A stretch of DNA of 64,000 nucleotides, taken from NCBI GenBank assembly GCA_963556145.1, contig OY744467.1, positions 4,216,001 through 4,280,000 of the forward strand, read 5' to 3'. Of the stretch, positions 33,196 through 45,060 are shown piece after piece. Origin of the DNA: Hygrocybe punicea. Its lineage: Eukaryota > Basidiomycota > Agaricomycetes > Agaricales > Hygrophoraceae. Below the pieces are notes generated by a model. The model ran no database searches and was not told the DNA's origin. It was given only the letters and a program-made list of their open reading frames with translations. The position numbers were made by a program, and so were the translations under genes. Position 1 is the first letter of the stretch. Every line of letters begins with the position of its first letter.

Positions 33196-34549
33196 ATGAA
33201 AGTCTTCCCTCCGCTTCTGGCTATCGTCGTTGCCGCCGTTGCAGTCGAAGCCAGTAGCATTTACGACAGAGGAGCATCTGCGAGACATGCCCTCGTCGCC
33301 CGCCGTTCCGAGAACCCCCTCGCCCGGTCCATCACGAAACGTTGCCCCAATCGCACCGTAAAACACTCGGTATACGTTTATATCTCAATGAAACTCACCC
33401 AATTGCTCATCACTCTCGTCAGAGTAAACCCCCTGTGCCAACCGCGACCAGTTCCACCTACCAAGGGAGCACACCAAACAAACCAGCCCAAACCCACGCC
33501 CCGCCACCGCCCCCGCCCCCGCCCCCGCCGCCTCCCCCAGCGCAAGGACATGCCTCTGGTACAATAAAGTGTGTACCGTCAATTCACAACACCTTCACAC
33601 GTTACTAATGTAAACCTCCACCCCAACAACAAAGTGTACCGTCAAATTGCGGTCCCACTGGAGCGACTCGTAAGTTGGCAAACTTTTTCGATGGAAACTG
33701 CACACTCTGACTATGCCTATTCAGATGACATCACCGCCACCACCGGACCAAACGGCGCTATTGGGTGGCTAAACTGTGGTATCAATCATGAAGGCTGGAG
33801 ACCTTCTTTCGTCACGATACAAGACCTCAAAGTTGTCAATGTATGGCAGTCCCTCAATTCACCCAACAGCCCATTCCATGTCTGCGCTTCGTTCGTACCG
33901 TTGTTCCAAAAGTACGGCGACAGTAACGGCAGTCAGTTATATTCCACCTGATCTTCGCAGTTTTCCCGATTGTTGAGAGTTTGCAGTACCTCCCATAATG
34001 TTGGCGTCCTTCGCCTTGCAGGAAAGCTCGTGCAACCCTCACGCCGTCGGTGGTGCAGGTGAACAGGGCCTGATGCAGTTGACCAGAGACAAATGTGGCG
34101 ATGCTCCCAATGGCAACTGCCAAGATGTCGTGCGTGTCCTTGTCCAAGAGACATTTTCTTGGATTTTAATTTAATATGAAAGGACTTCAACATTCGAACT
34201 GCCGCCAAATTCTTCAAGCAGACTTTGGACGGGTGCGGCGGCAATGTACTCCAAGCTGTTGGTACCTACAACGGCTGGCACCTAGGACTGACTTACGTAG
34301 GCGTTTGTTTGTTGCCTTGTCGTGAATTTGGTCTGATATTGCAGAAATAACAGGGTGAAGCCACTGCTGCTGCAGATACGCCGTGTTGCAGATGCCAGAA
34401 CAATCTGGATTAGTGCGTCCAGTTTCGTTTCTTATTCTGTGGCCTACTGACATGCTTGCAAAAGCCTGCAACAATACTTTAATGGCTGGTGCCAGGGTGT
34501 GGACGGGTCCGCTCTTGGGCAATACCATAATCTCGACCGGTGCCACTAA
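33196..34549 (+). CDS. Secreted lysozyme-like protein with SLT transglycosylase fold
   Basis: Predicted to be exported and to act on peptidoglycan or chitin-like glycans. The N-terminus MKVFPPLLAIVVAAVAVEAS is a signal peptide, followed by a propeptide-like stretch with RR and KR pairs, a T/P segment, and a run of 13 prolines. The mature part begins VPSNCGPTGAT and GPNGAIGWLNCGI. The SLT core follows: LASFALQESSCNPHAVGG (catalytic Glu in QESS), GEQGLMQLTRDKCGDAP, and DFNIRTAAKFFKQTL. It then continues QAVGTYNGWHLGLTY, DTPCCRCQNNLDYLQQYFNG and ends LGQYHNLDRCH, TAA at 34547-34549. Eight exons with short introns all keep frame; exon 1 is 33196-33357. The cysteine-rich arrangement matches basidiomycete secreted SLT proteins. 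Activity against bacterial cell walls is inference. Confidence 0.85.
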
Positions 34550-34786
34550 AACTCGCTTCCAAACTACCGCCACGCTCGTTCACCAATTCTGTCATTCCAT
34601 TCCTTTACCTGACGTTCTAGGACACAGTGATGATATTGTCCGCATTCAATAATAGTCGCATATACCTGTTTCTTTGGCTCATCTCGAAGATGTGCATAAC
34701 ATTTTATAGTTACGTAACCACAAGAACGTCTGAGATCGAGGACTTAGTAAAGAAATTCCGAAAGTGACCATAATTTGACTGCATTC

Positions 34787-37321
34787 ATGAACGATGTTTC
34801 TTCGTCCGCACCGGCTTCTCCTTTGAGCCCGACGCCGCCATCATCCCTCTCCTCTTGCAATGTGGGCTTTCAGGATGTTTCCGATGATCGCAAAAAGGAA
34901 GCTGGGGAATTGAAGGCAGAGGCGAACAAAGCCTTCACCAGTATGCAAATTTTCATCCGAGCCATGACTCATGCACTCATCGTTTGGATTGCGCGTTAGG
35001 TCACAACTTCCCGTATGCTGCGAGATTGTATTCCGCAGCCATCGAGCTCAATCCGGTTGATCCTACACTTTGGTGTAACCGTGCATATACACGTATGAAG
35101 CTGGAGGAGTTCGGATATGCCCTCAACGATGCCAGTCAGCAGACCGATCTTGTTAACTTGGTGCTTGTCTGATCTTGTTTGGGTGGTCTGATAGGCCAAG
35201 CTATACAATTAGATGCCAAATACTCCAAGGCTTATTATCGGTCTGTATATGCGTTTTATCTTGAGGAGTTTTGTGCGGGATTGATTTTATTATTATTTTG
35301 GTTGTGATATGCAGGCGGGCAACCTGCTATCTTCAGATACTGAAACCCCAATCGGCCGTTGCTGACTTCCGGAAAGTCGTGGCATTGGAACCCCAAAACC
35401 AACTGGTGAAAAGTCAATTAGTTTCTACACAAAAACTCATTCGTAAAATTGAGTTCGAGAAGGTAACAATGTTCGCTTGCGTTCAACTCTAGCTAGTGTT
35501 CATCCTCTTGTTCGTTGTAGGCCATAGAAGTAGAAGGGGAAAAGAGCCCTGTAATCAGATGTCATGAAATTATCGAGGAAGGTCTGTTCTGTTTTACCCG
35601 TTCCTTTTTTCGGTGTTCGTACGTTAAGAACGTCTCATCTCAGGCGGCTGTACCGTGGAGAAAGATTACGAAGGGCCACGGTTGGAAGCTCTAGAAGGAG
35701 GCAAATTCGGGATAACACCAAATTTTGTGACGGAGATGATCCAGTGGTTCAAAGACGGAAATAATCTTCCGCGAAGATATGTGTGGGAAATTATATTGGG
35801 TGCCCATACACATTTTGAGGCGGAGGAAAGCTTGGTCAAGCTCGATATAGAAGCAGGGATGACTTGTGATGTTATCGGTTCGTATTTATCTCCATTCTTG
35901 CCTGGCGAAAGCTGAATTATCGATGGCAGGTGATGTGCATGGTTTGTGTGGATGAGCCTGTTTCAGCATCGTGAAAAGCTGACTTTCTTTGTCAAGGTCA
36001 ATTCTACGACTTGCTGCACTTGTATTCGTTGACGGGCGAACCAAGTGAGAAGCACTGTCTGCTCATGAATGGTGACCTCGTGGACCGCGGGTCATGGTCC
36101 GTTGAGGTCATCCTGTCCGCCTTCGCGTACAAATGTGGGTCAATATTTGTCAACACGAAAGTCGAATTCGCTGGGCTAACTTACAACAAGGGCTATACCC
36201 TAAACGCATGTATATCAATCGTGGCAACCATGAGGCAAAGGATATGAACCGCAGTTACGGGTTTGAAGGCGAAGTCAAACACAAGCACGGCGAACAAACT
36301 TACAAGGTCCGTATTCTTCCAGTGGGATGGCTCAGGCGATTGCCTAACGCCTCCATTTGGTTCAGCTCTTCGCCCATGTCTTTACAACGCGTGAGATATC
36401 CTTCGATATATTATCATACGTTTTAACAACAATTTTTCTGTAGTCCCACTAGCTACGCTGATCAGCGCCACAAAGCCGCCGTTGTCAAAAATACCCAAAG
36501 CCATTTTATCTCCGCAAGGGTGCAAGCGATATTTCGTCGTGCACGGCGGGCTGTTCAGCAAAGATGACGTTACACTTGAAGATATTCAAACAATAGACCG
36601 CATCGGTCGCCAGCCGGGTCAAGAAGGCTTGATGTGTTTGTCATCTATTGTATTTTGAAACACTCCCTCATAAGCCGCTGATATATATATATTTCTAGGT
36701 GAGGTAACTGCCCCTTATGCATTCGCCAAGGGTCATTAGCTTCTAGACTTATTTGTAGCTCCTATGGACCGACCCTCAGGAGCTACCAGGTCGGGGCCCA
36801 AGTAAACGAGTATGCACTCGTTGGAATATGTCATCCAAAACGCTCATTTGCATTTTAGGGTGTCGGTATCGCCTTCGGACCAGATGTAACAAGAAAGTGG
36901 TGCACTCTCAACGGAGTGACTGGGGTCATCCGAAGTCACGAAGTCCGCCAAGGTGAGTTTCGTGTCCGACCTTGTCTGCCACTGATTGTTCAACAAGGAC
37001 ATAGACGGGTATCAAGTAGAGCATGATGGACTTTGTACAACCGTATGTCTTGCCCGAAACAAATTCTGTTTGGTTGTCCTCAAAAGGCCTTTGTAGGTGT
37101 TCTCCGCGCCAAACTACGTGGATCAGGGTGGTAACAAAGGTGCTTTTGTAAGTACTCTTAACCGAATCGTCTCCTCCGTCACTGATGGTTGCGAATGTTT
37201 GCTGCAGATTCGTATCGATTCTAGCGGTGAACAGCAATACTTCCAATTTGGAGCATCGCCTCATCCACCAAAGAAACCTATGGCTTATTTGCCAGGTGGT
37301 TTGGCAAGTTTGCTATTGTGA
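34787..37321 (+). CDS. PPT1: Serine/threonine protein phosphatase 5 (PP5/Ppt1) with TPR domain
   Basis: A Hsp90-associated phosphatase of cytosol and nucleus. The N-terminal TPRs are assembled from [75 protein letters not shown] and a capping helix. The catalytic PPP domain carries [75 protein letters not shown] and the PP5-type end [13 protein letters not shown]. More than a dozen introns are needed. Two exons are minute: 12 nt (35930-35941), carrying the core of the metal-binding GDxHG motif, and 5 nt (36699-36703), required to read LMCELLWTDP. The ATG at 34787 is the first in frame. Stop TGA is at 37319-37321. Confidence 0.93.
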
Positions 37322-37460
37322 GAGCAAAGTATGCGTGGTACATAGTCGACGTTACAGTACTTGGCTTCGAATTCGGGTTACCGTAACCCTATAACGATGG
37401 CTTTCTTGGATCATCGTGGGAAAACTCATCCATTTCTTCTGCCGTCTCTGTTCTTTAACA

Positions 37461-40260
37461 ATGGACAAAACGAAAACAAAATTAGCCGCCTTTTTCGATA
37501 ACGAGGAAGAAGAGACTTCGTTCCCAGTGCGACGGATAAAGCTTACTTCCCTATTCGTTTCCAACTTACCAACTCTGTGCGAATTAGCAAAAGGCAGTTG
37601 ACGACCAGAAATTGTCGCAGTATACACAAGGAACAGTGAAGAAATCTCGAAGGGAAAAGGAGAAGGATGCTGCAGAGGCAAGGAAGAGAGAAGAAGAAGA
37701 GAGTGCTGCTAGAGCATATGCCGAGTTTCTCGACGACTTTGAAGCCGAGGATGCTGGCAGGAAAAAGCCTGGATCGGCCTTCGTCAAAGCATCAACAGAG
37801 TCCAATGCTACATACGCGCATTCATCGAAGACCAAGCCAGAGCCACCTGTACGTCCCTCCCGCCCATTTGGCTACAATCATTCGGTAAGCATTTGAATTA
37901 TATCTGGGGGGGCATTTTCGTCAAACTATATTTGTTTAATAGTCAAAACCTCATTCACCGCCGGCAGCTAGTGCTCCAAAGCCCAAGGGGAAGCGTGCTA
38001 TGGATGAATTTCTTGAGGAAATTAAACGGTGAGGTCAACAAGAATTATCTCAATCTGTATAACTTCATCACAAGTAACTTTTCCAGAGAGCAAGCGGAGC
38101 GTGAAGCAAGGTATTCTCGGCACTGTTCGTATCTACCTGTTCCATTCATGCGCCACTCTCAATAAATCTTTCTCCAGCTCACGGAAGATCTGTCACTGCT
38201 TTGGCTGGTTTGTTTTATCGGTATTTCAATTGTCGGTGCTGACTTCAAAGTAGCCTACGAAGGTCAGAGTGGCAGTAAAGATCGGGGAGACCCGGAGGTA
38301 CCTTCCGCATCAATAATCTAAAAAAACAATTACCCATCAGAGCTTTCAGACTTCCAACGTCTTCGTCGCAAATCTGCCACCGCATGTGACGGAACAAAGT
38401 TTGGGCACTTTCTTTGCGCGATGCGGACCTGTTGGCTCTGTCAGCGCTTTCGCCGTACATTTGTCGCCTATCATTCATCTCTGATTAGGTCAAAATCATG
38501 TGGCCCCGTGGTGATGCAACGCCCGGCCCTGGTGGAGATATGACTGTCTCCCGAAGGAGCAAGAACGCGGGCCTCAGCGGATTTGTATCCTTTATGAAAA
38601 GGAAAGACGCCGAGGAAGCTCTCCGTGAGTTCGACGGTCTTGATTGGGGAGGCTCGGTTTTACGAGTAGGATGGAGTAAAGCCGTCCCTGTTGCTGCCAA
38701 ACCCCTTTATAGTGTGTCTTCTTAAAATCGTTGTATTATGTCTGATCATTGAGACCACGTCACAGTATCGGACAAGCCTGTTTCTTGGATGAGAGGCAGC
38801 GGAAGTCATAGTCGCAGCCGCTCTCCGAATCAGCGTCGCTCACGCTCTCCTAGGCGTGAAACAAATCGATATCGTTCATCACGCCGTTCACGGAGTCGAT
38901 CATGGAGCAGGAGCCGCTCACCGCCTCGTCATCGTCGCCGTTCTTACAGCCGTTCACGTCGTTACGACAGTCACAGCCGATCTCCTCGTCGACACCGGTC
39001 CGGCAGTCCGCGTCGCCGCAGACACAACGAAGAGGATGAAGTTGTGACTGACACATTCATCCGAGCTGTCGCTGTTGAAGTGAAGGGACATGGCATTACT
39101 TACGAGAATAACCTTCGCGAGCGAGAGAGAGATAACCCGAAGTATGCCTTTCTTGTTCACAAAGATGTAAGCAGGTATCGCCTCATATGTAAAACTCCAT
39201 TGAAAGTTTTCTAGCATCGACGACACGTTTATTACAAAGGTCTTGTTGGAAGTGAAGAAGCGCTTGACCCAGAATTTGACGACGAGGCAGGCTTTCAAAT
39301 TCATCGCCACTGATACCGCAATTCATATCTAGTGATAGGGATATAACTCTATGTACTCGACGGACTCCGCGGAAGACTCCGAAAGAGAACGATCCCGTAA
39401 AAATGTCCTCGGTCGGTTGGCACGAAAGAGATTCGAAGCCATGCTGCGGGGTTTGTCGGGCAAACGAGGGGAGTTGGCTCGGTGTATGGCGTTCAGCCTC
39501 GAGCATGCTGAAGCAGCAGCCGAGGTATGCGATATCGTCTGTACTTCGACTTTTGCTCATGGTGTTCCTTCAGGTGTCAGAAATAATTGTAGCCTCTCTC
39601 TTGGTCGATGGAACACCTGTACCTCGCAAAGTTGCAAGATTGCATCTAATATGCGACATTCTGCATAACTCTGCGGCATCCGTGCCGAGTGCTTGGAGGT
39701 TTCGTCAGGAGTTCCAATCTCGACTAGGGATTGTCTTTGATCACCTCTCTAATATCTATCATTCTTTCCCTGGGCGGATTACGGCGGAGACATTCAAGAA
39801 CCAAATTACATCGGTTGTGGACTTGTGGGAAGACTGGATTGTTTTTCCACCCGATTACACATCTGAACTCAGGACAAGATTGGACGGTTCGATGATCGGC
39901 GCCAAGCCTCGAATGGAAGAAACTGTTGAAGTACATAGTCAAACATCCCGTTTCAAGGCCAGTTCCTTTCAACCTGCGAAAGCTGATATGGAAACCGCAA
40001 CCACCGAAGACGGCAAACGTATGGATGATGAAGACAGTGGAGACATTGATGGCGAACCCGTGGATGATGTTGATGTTGATGGAGAGCCTCTTTATGAAGA
40101 TGTCGACGGCGTCGCTCTGGATGATGATGTTGATGGTATCCCAATGGATGAAGATGTTGACGGTGTCCCCATGGATGAAGACATAGATGGCGTACCCATT
40201 GATGATATGGATGACAAACCGATTCCAGAGCCCAATCTTGATGGAGCTTCAGCTCTTTGA
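37461..40260 (+). CDS. U2 snRNP-associated SURP protein (U2SURP/SR140 family)
   Basis: A nuclear splicing factor linked to U2 snRNP. Domains in order: an acidic N-terminus (AAFFDNEEEETSFP) and an E/K-rich coiled segment; HGRSVTALA and YEGQSGSKDRGDPE; an RRM starting TSNVFVANLPPHVTEQSLGT; an RS-rich linker; and a SURP module (FIRAVAVEVKGHGITYENNL...NPKYAFL...HRRHVYYKGLV). Next comes GYNSMYSTDSAEDSERERSR, and then a CID/RPR helix bundle including RGELARCMAFSLEHAEAAAE and KVARLHLICDILHNS. The acidic tail repeats DVDGVPMDED-like units, as in animal orthologues. The intron before GYNSMY appears to be GC-AG (39287-39338). Another intron uses a gttcgt donor near 38125. The RS segment lies between RRM and SURP rather than at the C-terminus. 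Confidence 0.92.
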
Positions 40261-40394
40261 GGTTGTCAATTCTGCGACAAAACACACGGACTGCAGGCAT
40301 CAACTACTACGATTAGGCATTTTGTGAATATGGTTAAGTAGATGCGACGTGGTATTATCCTTCCTTAGTTTGTTTTGACGGTACAGAATCTACA

Positions 40395-43300
40395 TTAGTC
40401 GTGACGAGAGCGTTGTGAACGGTTGGGGTTTGAAGCTATTTTCATGATGGCTTCTTTGGCAGATGTAATGGCTGACGCAGTGCCTGGCGAAGAAGAGTTC
40501 AGATGATTTAGCAAGCAGACCAGTTCACAACGCACCGATGATCACTATGGTATTGTTTTCCCTACTCACAGTGATGTCAGCTCCCGTCTGATTCCGAAGA
40601 CGAGCGACAGTGGCTCCTTTTGTGCCCACTATCCTTGGGAAAACTGAACGGTCAGGTAAAGTAAGAAATCCGACATGAGACATGCTTTCTGCATGCTCAA
40701 TAGCTTCCTTGATGGAATTCTGTGCTCGTTCCAAACCGACTTGGTCGCGAGCCTTCAATGTCCACTCAGAGTCGCCTTCTTCGGCATCCTGGTAATTTGG
40801 GGTGATCTGCCATCGGTTTTCGAGAGTTCCTGATTCATCTTCAGCGTCGTCAATACGAGCGGAAACGGCTCCGACATCTGGGTCCGGACAAGGAGGCACA
40901 GCCGATTTCTGAGGAAGGTTAGATTGGTCTACTTGAACTCCAAAGGAACGTAAATCTCGGAAGAAGTTGCCTTGCTGCGAGATGGCGTGGTGATACTTTA
41001 GCGGAACGGAAACTGTAGCAGTGATCGCAGCAGCGACACCTGCAGAAGAAGGAACCTTAATTTGCGTCTTTATATTCATTCAGTAACGGTTCTGCGGAAC
41101 GGGGGCACAGATTTATCCTGACCTTAAGCTCTTCAATCGCAGCGAGGCAAGCAGCACGTGGACCTGATACCTTGACGACATTCACGGGATCCACATCCCC
41201 AAGTTCTGCGGCATTTTCAGGCTCGCTTACTTGGTTATAAGAACGGGATCCCGGAAATTGAACCTGCACACCCGTACGATTCTGAAGATCGTTCAAATGT
41301 TGGCCACCCCTCCCGATAAGCGTACGATGTTGGCCCGCAGGGATTTCAACTGCCAGGACAACGCGATCCCGGAGAACCGCAACTGTCTTTTCCAGTTCCA
41401 TCTTGAGCTTGTTGACAAGCTTTGGTTCACCTCGGAGGCGAACCTCGTCGGATGGCTCACCATGCCGAGGGCTGGCATATAACATATAATGAACACTGTC
41501 AACGTCATGCATAAAGAGTCACTCACAATCGAATCAGCCCTGCTTGAAGTCTCGGATCCGAGGGGCCCCCACTTCGAGCAACCAGGTCTTTCAAGCCTTG
41601 CCCCCCAGCACCAATTAAGGTGCGATGGTACTTGTTTTCAACCGTCACCGTCACTGACATCTCCTCTCCCACTTGATCAGAGATTGCAAGGACCGCGGTC
41701 TTAGCAGCGGCCACGGCATCTTTCGTTCCACGAACAGTGATTTGGGTAGAACCACTGTCTTCCGTACTTTTATCGACGTCGATTTGAGCACCAGTGTTAT
41801 CCTTGATTTCATTGATGGAAGCGCCCCCTTTGCCAAGGATCCGTGAAACCGAGCGTGTCGGGACAATAAATCTGAGGACATTGTTGGTCTCTTTTTCAAA
41901 CTCGACAGCCTTTAAACAAAATTTAACCGACAGTCATCGCGCACAGTATGCCCACCTACATCAAGAAGCTCCGATTTAGCACTAGCGACACCTTTCTTGC
42001 CGCCTTTTACAAGTACTTCGTCAGGTTTTAGCTGTTCGCGTGTCCTTCCCTCGCCGTTCTCAGACGATTGGCGAGGAAATGTAATTTTAACAGAGTACTT
42101 TTCTTCCAACCGAATGGCGTATTTGCCATTGTGTCCGATAAGGGAGGAATGATACTGGGTGGGGATCTTAAGGATCTCAGAAGTCTCGTCCGCCTACGTT
42201 GTCCACATTGATGATTGACTGGTGAGGTGAAGAAATAGGAGAGAAACGCACCAGCCTCTCCAGTTGCGTCAAGATTCGTTTTTTGGCCTCCTCGACATTC
42301 TCCTTGCGACCGGTGATCTATTTAAACAATGAATGACAATACGCCGCTCAGAAATAAAAAAACCGTCACCTTGACTTTAGATTTTTGATGCAAAACTTTC
42401 TTCTTTTTCCCAACCTCTCTTTCTCTTTCATCCACATCATCCGAAACGTCAACTTTGACCCCGAGTTGATCGCGTAATTTGTTGATGCCAGAGCCTTGCG
42501 CACCTACGACTCGCCCTACAAACTCTCGCTCGATATCAAATTCGATGGACTGTCAAATATTTCATGTTAGTTTAGACGAGTCATGACCGGGCAGAAAATA
42601 TAATCTGACATAGCTGTTGACAATCTCGTCATTCTTAGCATTCTGGACAATTTGGCGGATCTCTTCGACGGCTCTGTCAACGTCGGTACCAATGCCGCGC
42701 ACAAGAATGACGTTTGTAGTTGATGGATCACCAACGTCTGCCCCGAATTTGATGCGCAATGTTTTGTCCTCGCCAATAATCCTGGGAGTATGTAACTCTT
42801 GAAAGGTGAATTGCGATCCAACAAAACGATACACTCACGCATTGAGTGTAGTTCCACCTTTGCCGACAACTGCTTCGTGCCACCTCTTGTCAGCCTCCAC
42901 TATCTCGCTCTTGATCTCTGCAATATCCCTGGCCATCTTCAAGACCTCCTTTGATACGTCTTCTAAATGTTTCGTCTTCTCGTTGGGTAGCTGTGAGGCC
43001 GAAGAAGACATAGGGTCATAGACAAGCAAGACAGAGGAATCTTCGTCGGAATCAGGTGGGAAGAAAATCTGTACATTGTGAGTTTCATGGAATTGTTTCA
43101 ACCTTGGTAAGGGAAAATATCAGCCCAGTGAGTTAGCAGCCACAGAACAAATGTACCGTTTGGAATTCTTGCCAGCCACAAAACGGTGAATGAGCCAGTC
43201 GATTGTAACTTCTCGAGTGGCACCAATAAGTTTACCAATTACATCCGAAAGGTGTTTAACAATGACCTCAACAGCCACTTTTTCGCCGACGATATCAATG

Positions 43301-44802
43301 CTGAGAGCTTGCATGTTGTCCGCCATCCCAGCACGGGGCATGTAGACAGAAACACCAGGATGGATGGCGTTCAATGTCTTGACGTACCCAGTGCGGGTTA
43401 GGTAAGTCAAAAGCTGCTTAGAAACGGTGAAAGGCCCAGGGAGAGGGAACACATGGATGTGCTGGGAGTGAACTTTCTCCATGACAGCGCCAAGACCTGC
43501 TGCCAAGTCTGCACCTTGACCCCAGACGATGACTTCATCACTAGGATCGTCAGCCTTGGCAATGACTACAGAACAATGGCTTTTCTCCAGGATCTCGTCT
43601 ACAGCTTTGCCCGTGAGCAGACGATGCTGATGTTTAGGAAGCGACATTTTGAGGGATGTCAAACCAGTTTTGAATTCTTCGATAGCAGCCTTGATGGTCT
43701 CGACCACGCGGAAGACGGCTTCGCGGTCGCCGCTTACGGTAACCTCACGCTCAGGAGTGTTGAGAGCGAGGTTGACATCAACACCTTCGGCTGTCGCAAT
43801 GAAATGGGCACGTCGAACTGCAACGAAAGGCAGAACATGCGACGGGATGTCCCGGACGCGTTGAGAGATCTTGGAGGTCTTGGAGGAAATGATTTGGTTC
43901 AGAAATGCTTGGGCCTCGAGCGCCAGAGGCTGGGGACCAGTGACAGTGACAGGAACAGTGGATTCCTCTTCTTCGTCGTATAGATTCGGAGTGACCTTGC
44001 CCGATGAGGGGGACCCATTTGCATGGCCACTACCATCGGAAGGAGCCAAGGTGTCCTTACGGGGTATGTCCACTCGCACATTCGTTTGATCGCGAATTAG
44101 CTTGAGCGTAGCGCCTGAACGTCGCGTTAGCACAATTTCAAGCAGGAATTCATTCATTACCTTTCGGACCTATAATCGTCGCAATGGTGGAAGCAGGAGC
44201 GTTGATGACCAGGGTGACCTATGAGGCTATCAATATACAGCCGTGAGAGGGGACAATTAATGTCGACTAACAACAGGACTGAGGAGAGCCAATAGCGACC
44301 GTTTAGCCTTGTCGAGTTCCTTCTGAGTGTCACCTTTGATATGGAAAGTAGTTTGGCGAGTCTTCTGATTTGCAGAGGCCTCCAGCTTGACCTTGTACTT
44401 GGCCATAACCTGTTTCATGACTTCTCCCAAGCTTACAGGCTTCCCGTCCCTACCCGTATTGGAAACATCCACCGGTATGGTAAACGAGTCAGAGAACACA
44501 GGAAGCTTGGAAAGAACGGGTTTGATACGATGGCTCGAGGCAGACCCCCAAACAGACTTGATGGGCATAGAGACAGAAGAGGTGGGAGTAGCAAGTGAGG
44601 GGAAAGCAGAGTAGGACTCTGTATCCAACTCCTCGTTGGCGAAACCATTCGTGCGAGACTTGAGAGGGAGCGGATCACTTAGAGAAGGAAATGGATCCGG
44701 AGTCCCTTCGAGTTCGTGCCTTTTCTGAGATCGAGAAATGAGCAGTTTTCGTGACTGAGAAGTGTACAGGTATACCTGGAGGTCGGCGGCAGAGAACGCC
44801 AT
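40395..44802 (-). CDS. Vigilin/Scp160-type multi-KH RNA-binding protein
   Basis: A cytoplasmic polysome/ER-associated mRNA-binding protein. From the ATG at 44802 (MAFSAADLQVYLYTSQ) an S/P-rich leader is followed by a long array of KH domains interrupted by about a dozen introns. Canonical GxxG loops are visible in IIGPKGATLKLI, VVGKGGTTLNAI, VVGAQGSGINKL, LIGHNGKYAIRL, ILGKGGASINEI, LIGAGGQGLKDL, LIGRGGQHLNDL and IVGTKGATVARL. At least three further repeats are degenerate in the loop, for example LLTGKAVDEIL and FVAGKNSKRL. The last exon ends RSQRSRHD, TAA at 40395-40397. Length and mixed canonical/degenerate KH pattern match Scp160/vigilin. It is divergent from ERO1, with 258 bp between start codons; both products work at or near the ER, which may be coincidental. 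Confidence 0.9.
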
Positions 44803-45035
44803 CTGAAGGTAACGGGTGTCCGTGAAACGATTAACCTTTGACGGAGAAAGACCTGTACAGGGGATTCAAGAAAAGTTCAAGGCTCAATCACAGTAGCAAA
44901 GTGGTTTGGTTGGTGAACAGGATTTTGGCGACGTGGTAACTCGCCGATGGTCAAAAATACTTTCGGACCAATAAATATTACCTGATAAAGCAACTTTATA
45001 GAATAAATATATTTCTCAAATATTTTCCAAGCTGT

Positions 45036-45054
45036 CACGTGTCCAAGAACACGT
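45036..45054 (+). promoter_or_regulatory. Paired ACGTGT/ACACGT motifs upstream of ERO1
   Basis: CACGTG (45036-45041) and an inverted ACACGT (45049-45054) lie just before the ERO1 ATG. The minus strand reads gacgtgttc, which resembles the TGACGTG core bound by Hac1/XBP1-type bZIPs in the unfolded-protein response. Position so close to the ATG is unusual for an activator site, and the vigilin promoter shares this region. Confidence 0.25.
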
Positions 45055-45060
45055 CTCCCC

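Noticed and set aside
43453..43983. 176-codon + frame antisense to the vigilin gene
   Set aside because: It is the shadow of a KH-rich exon on the other strand; no family resemblance of its own.
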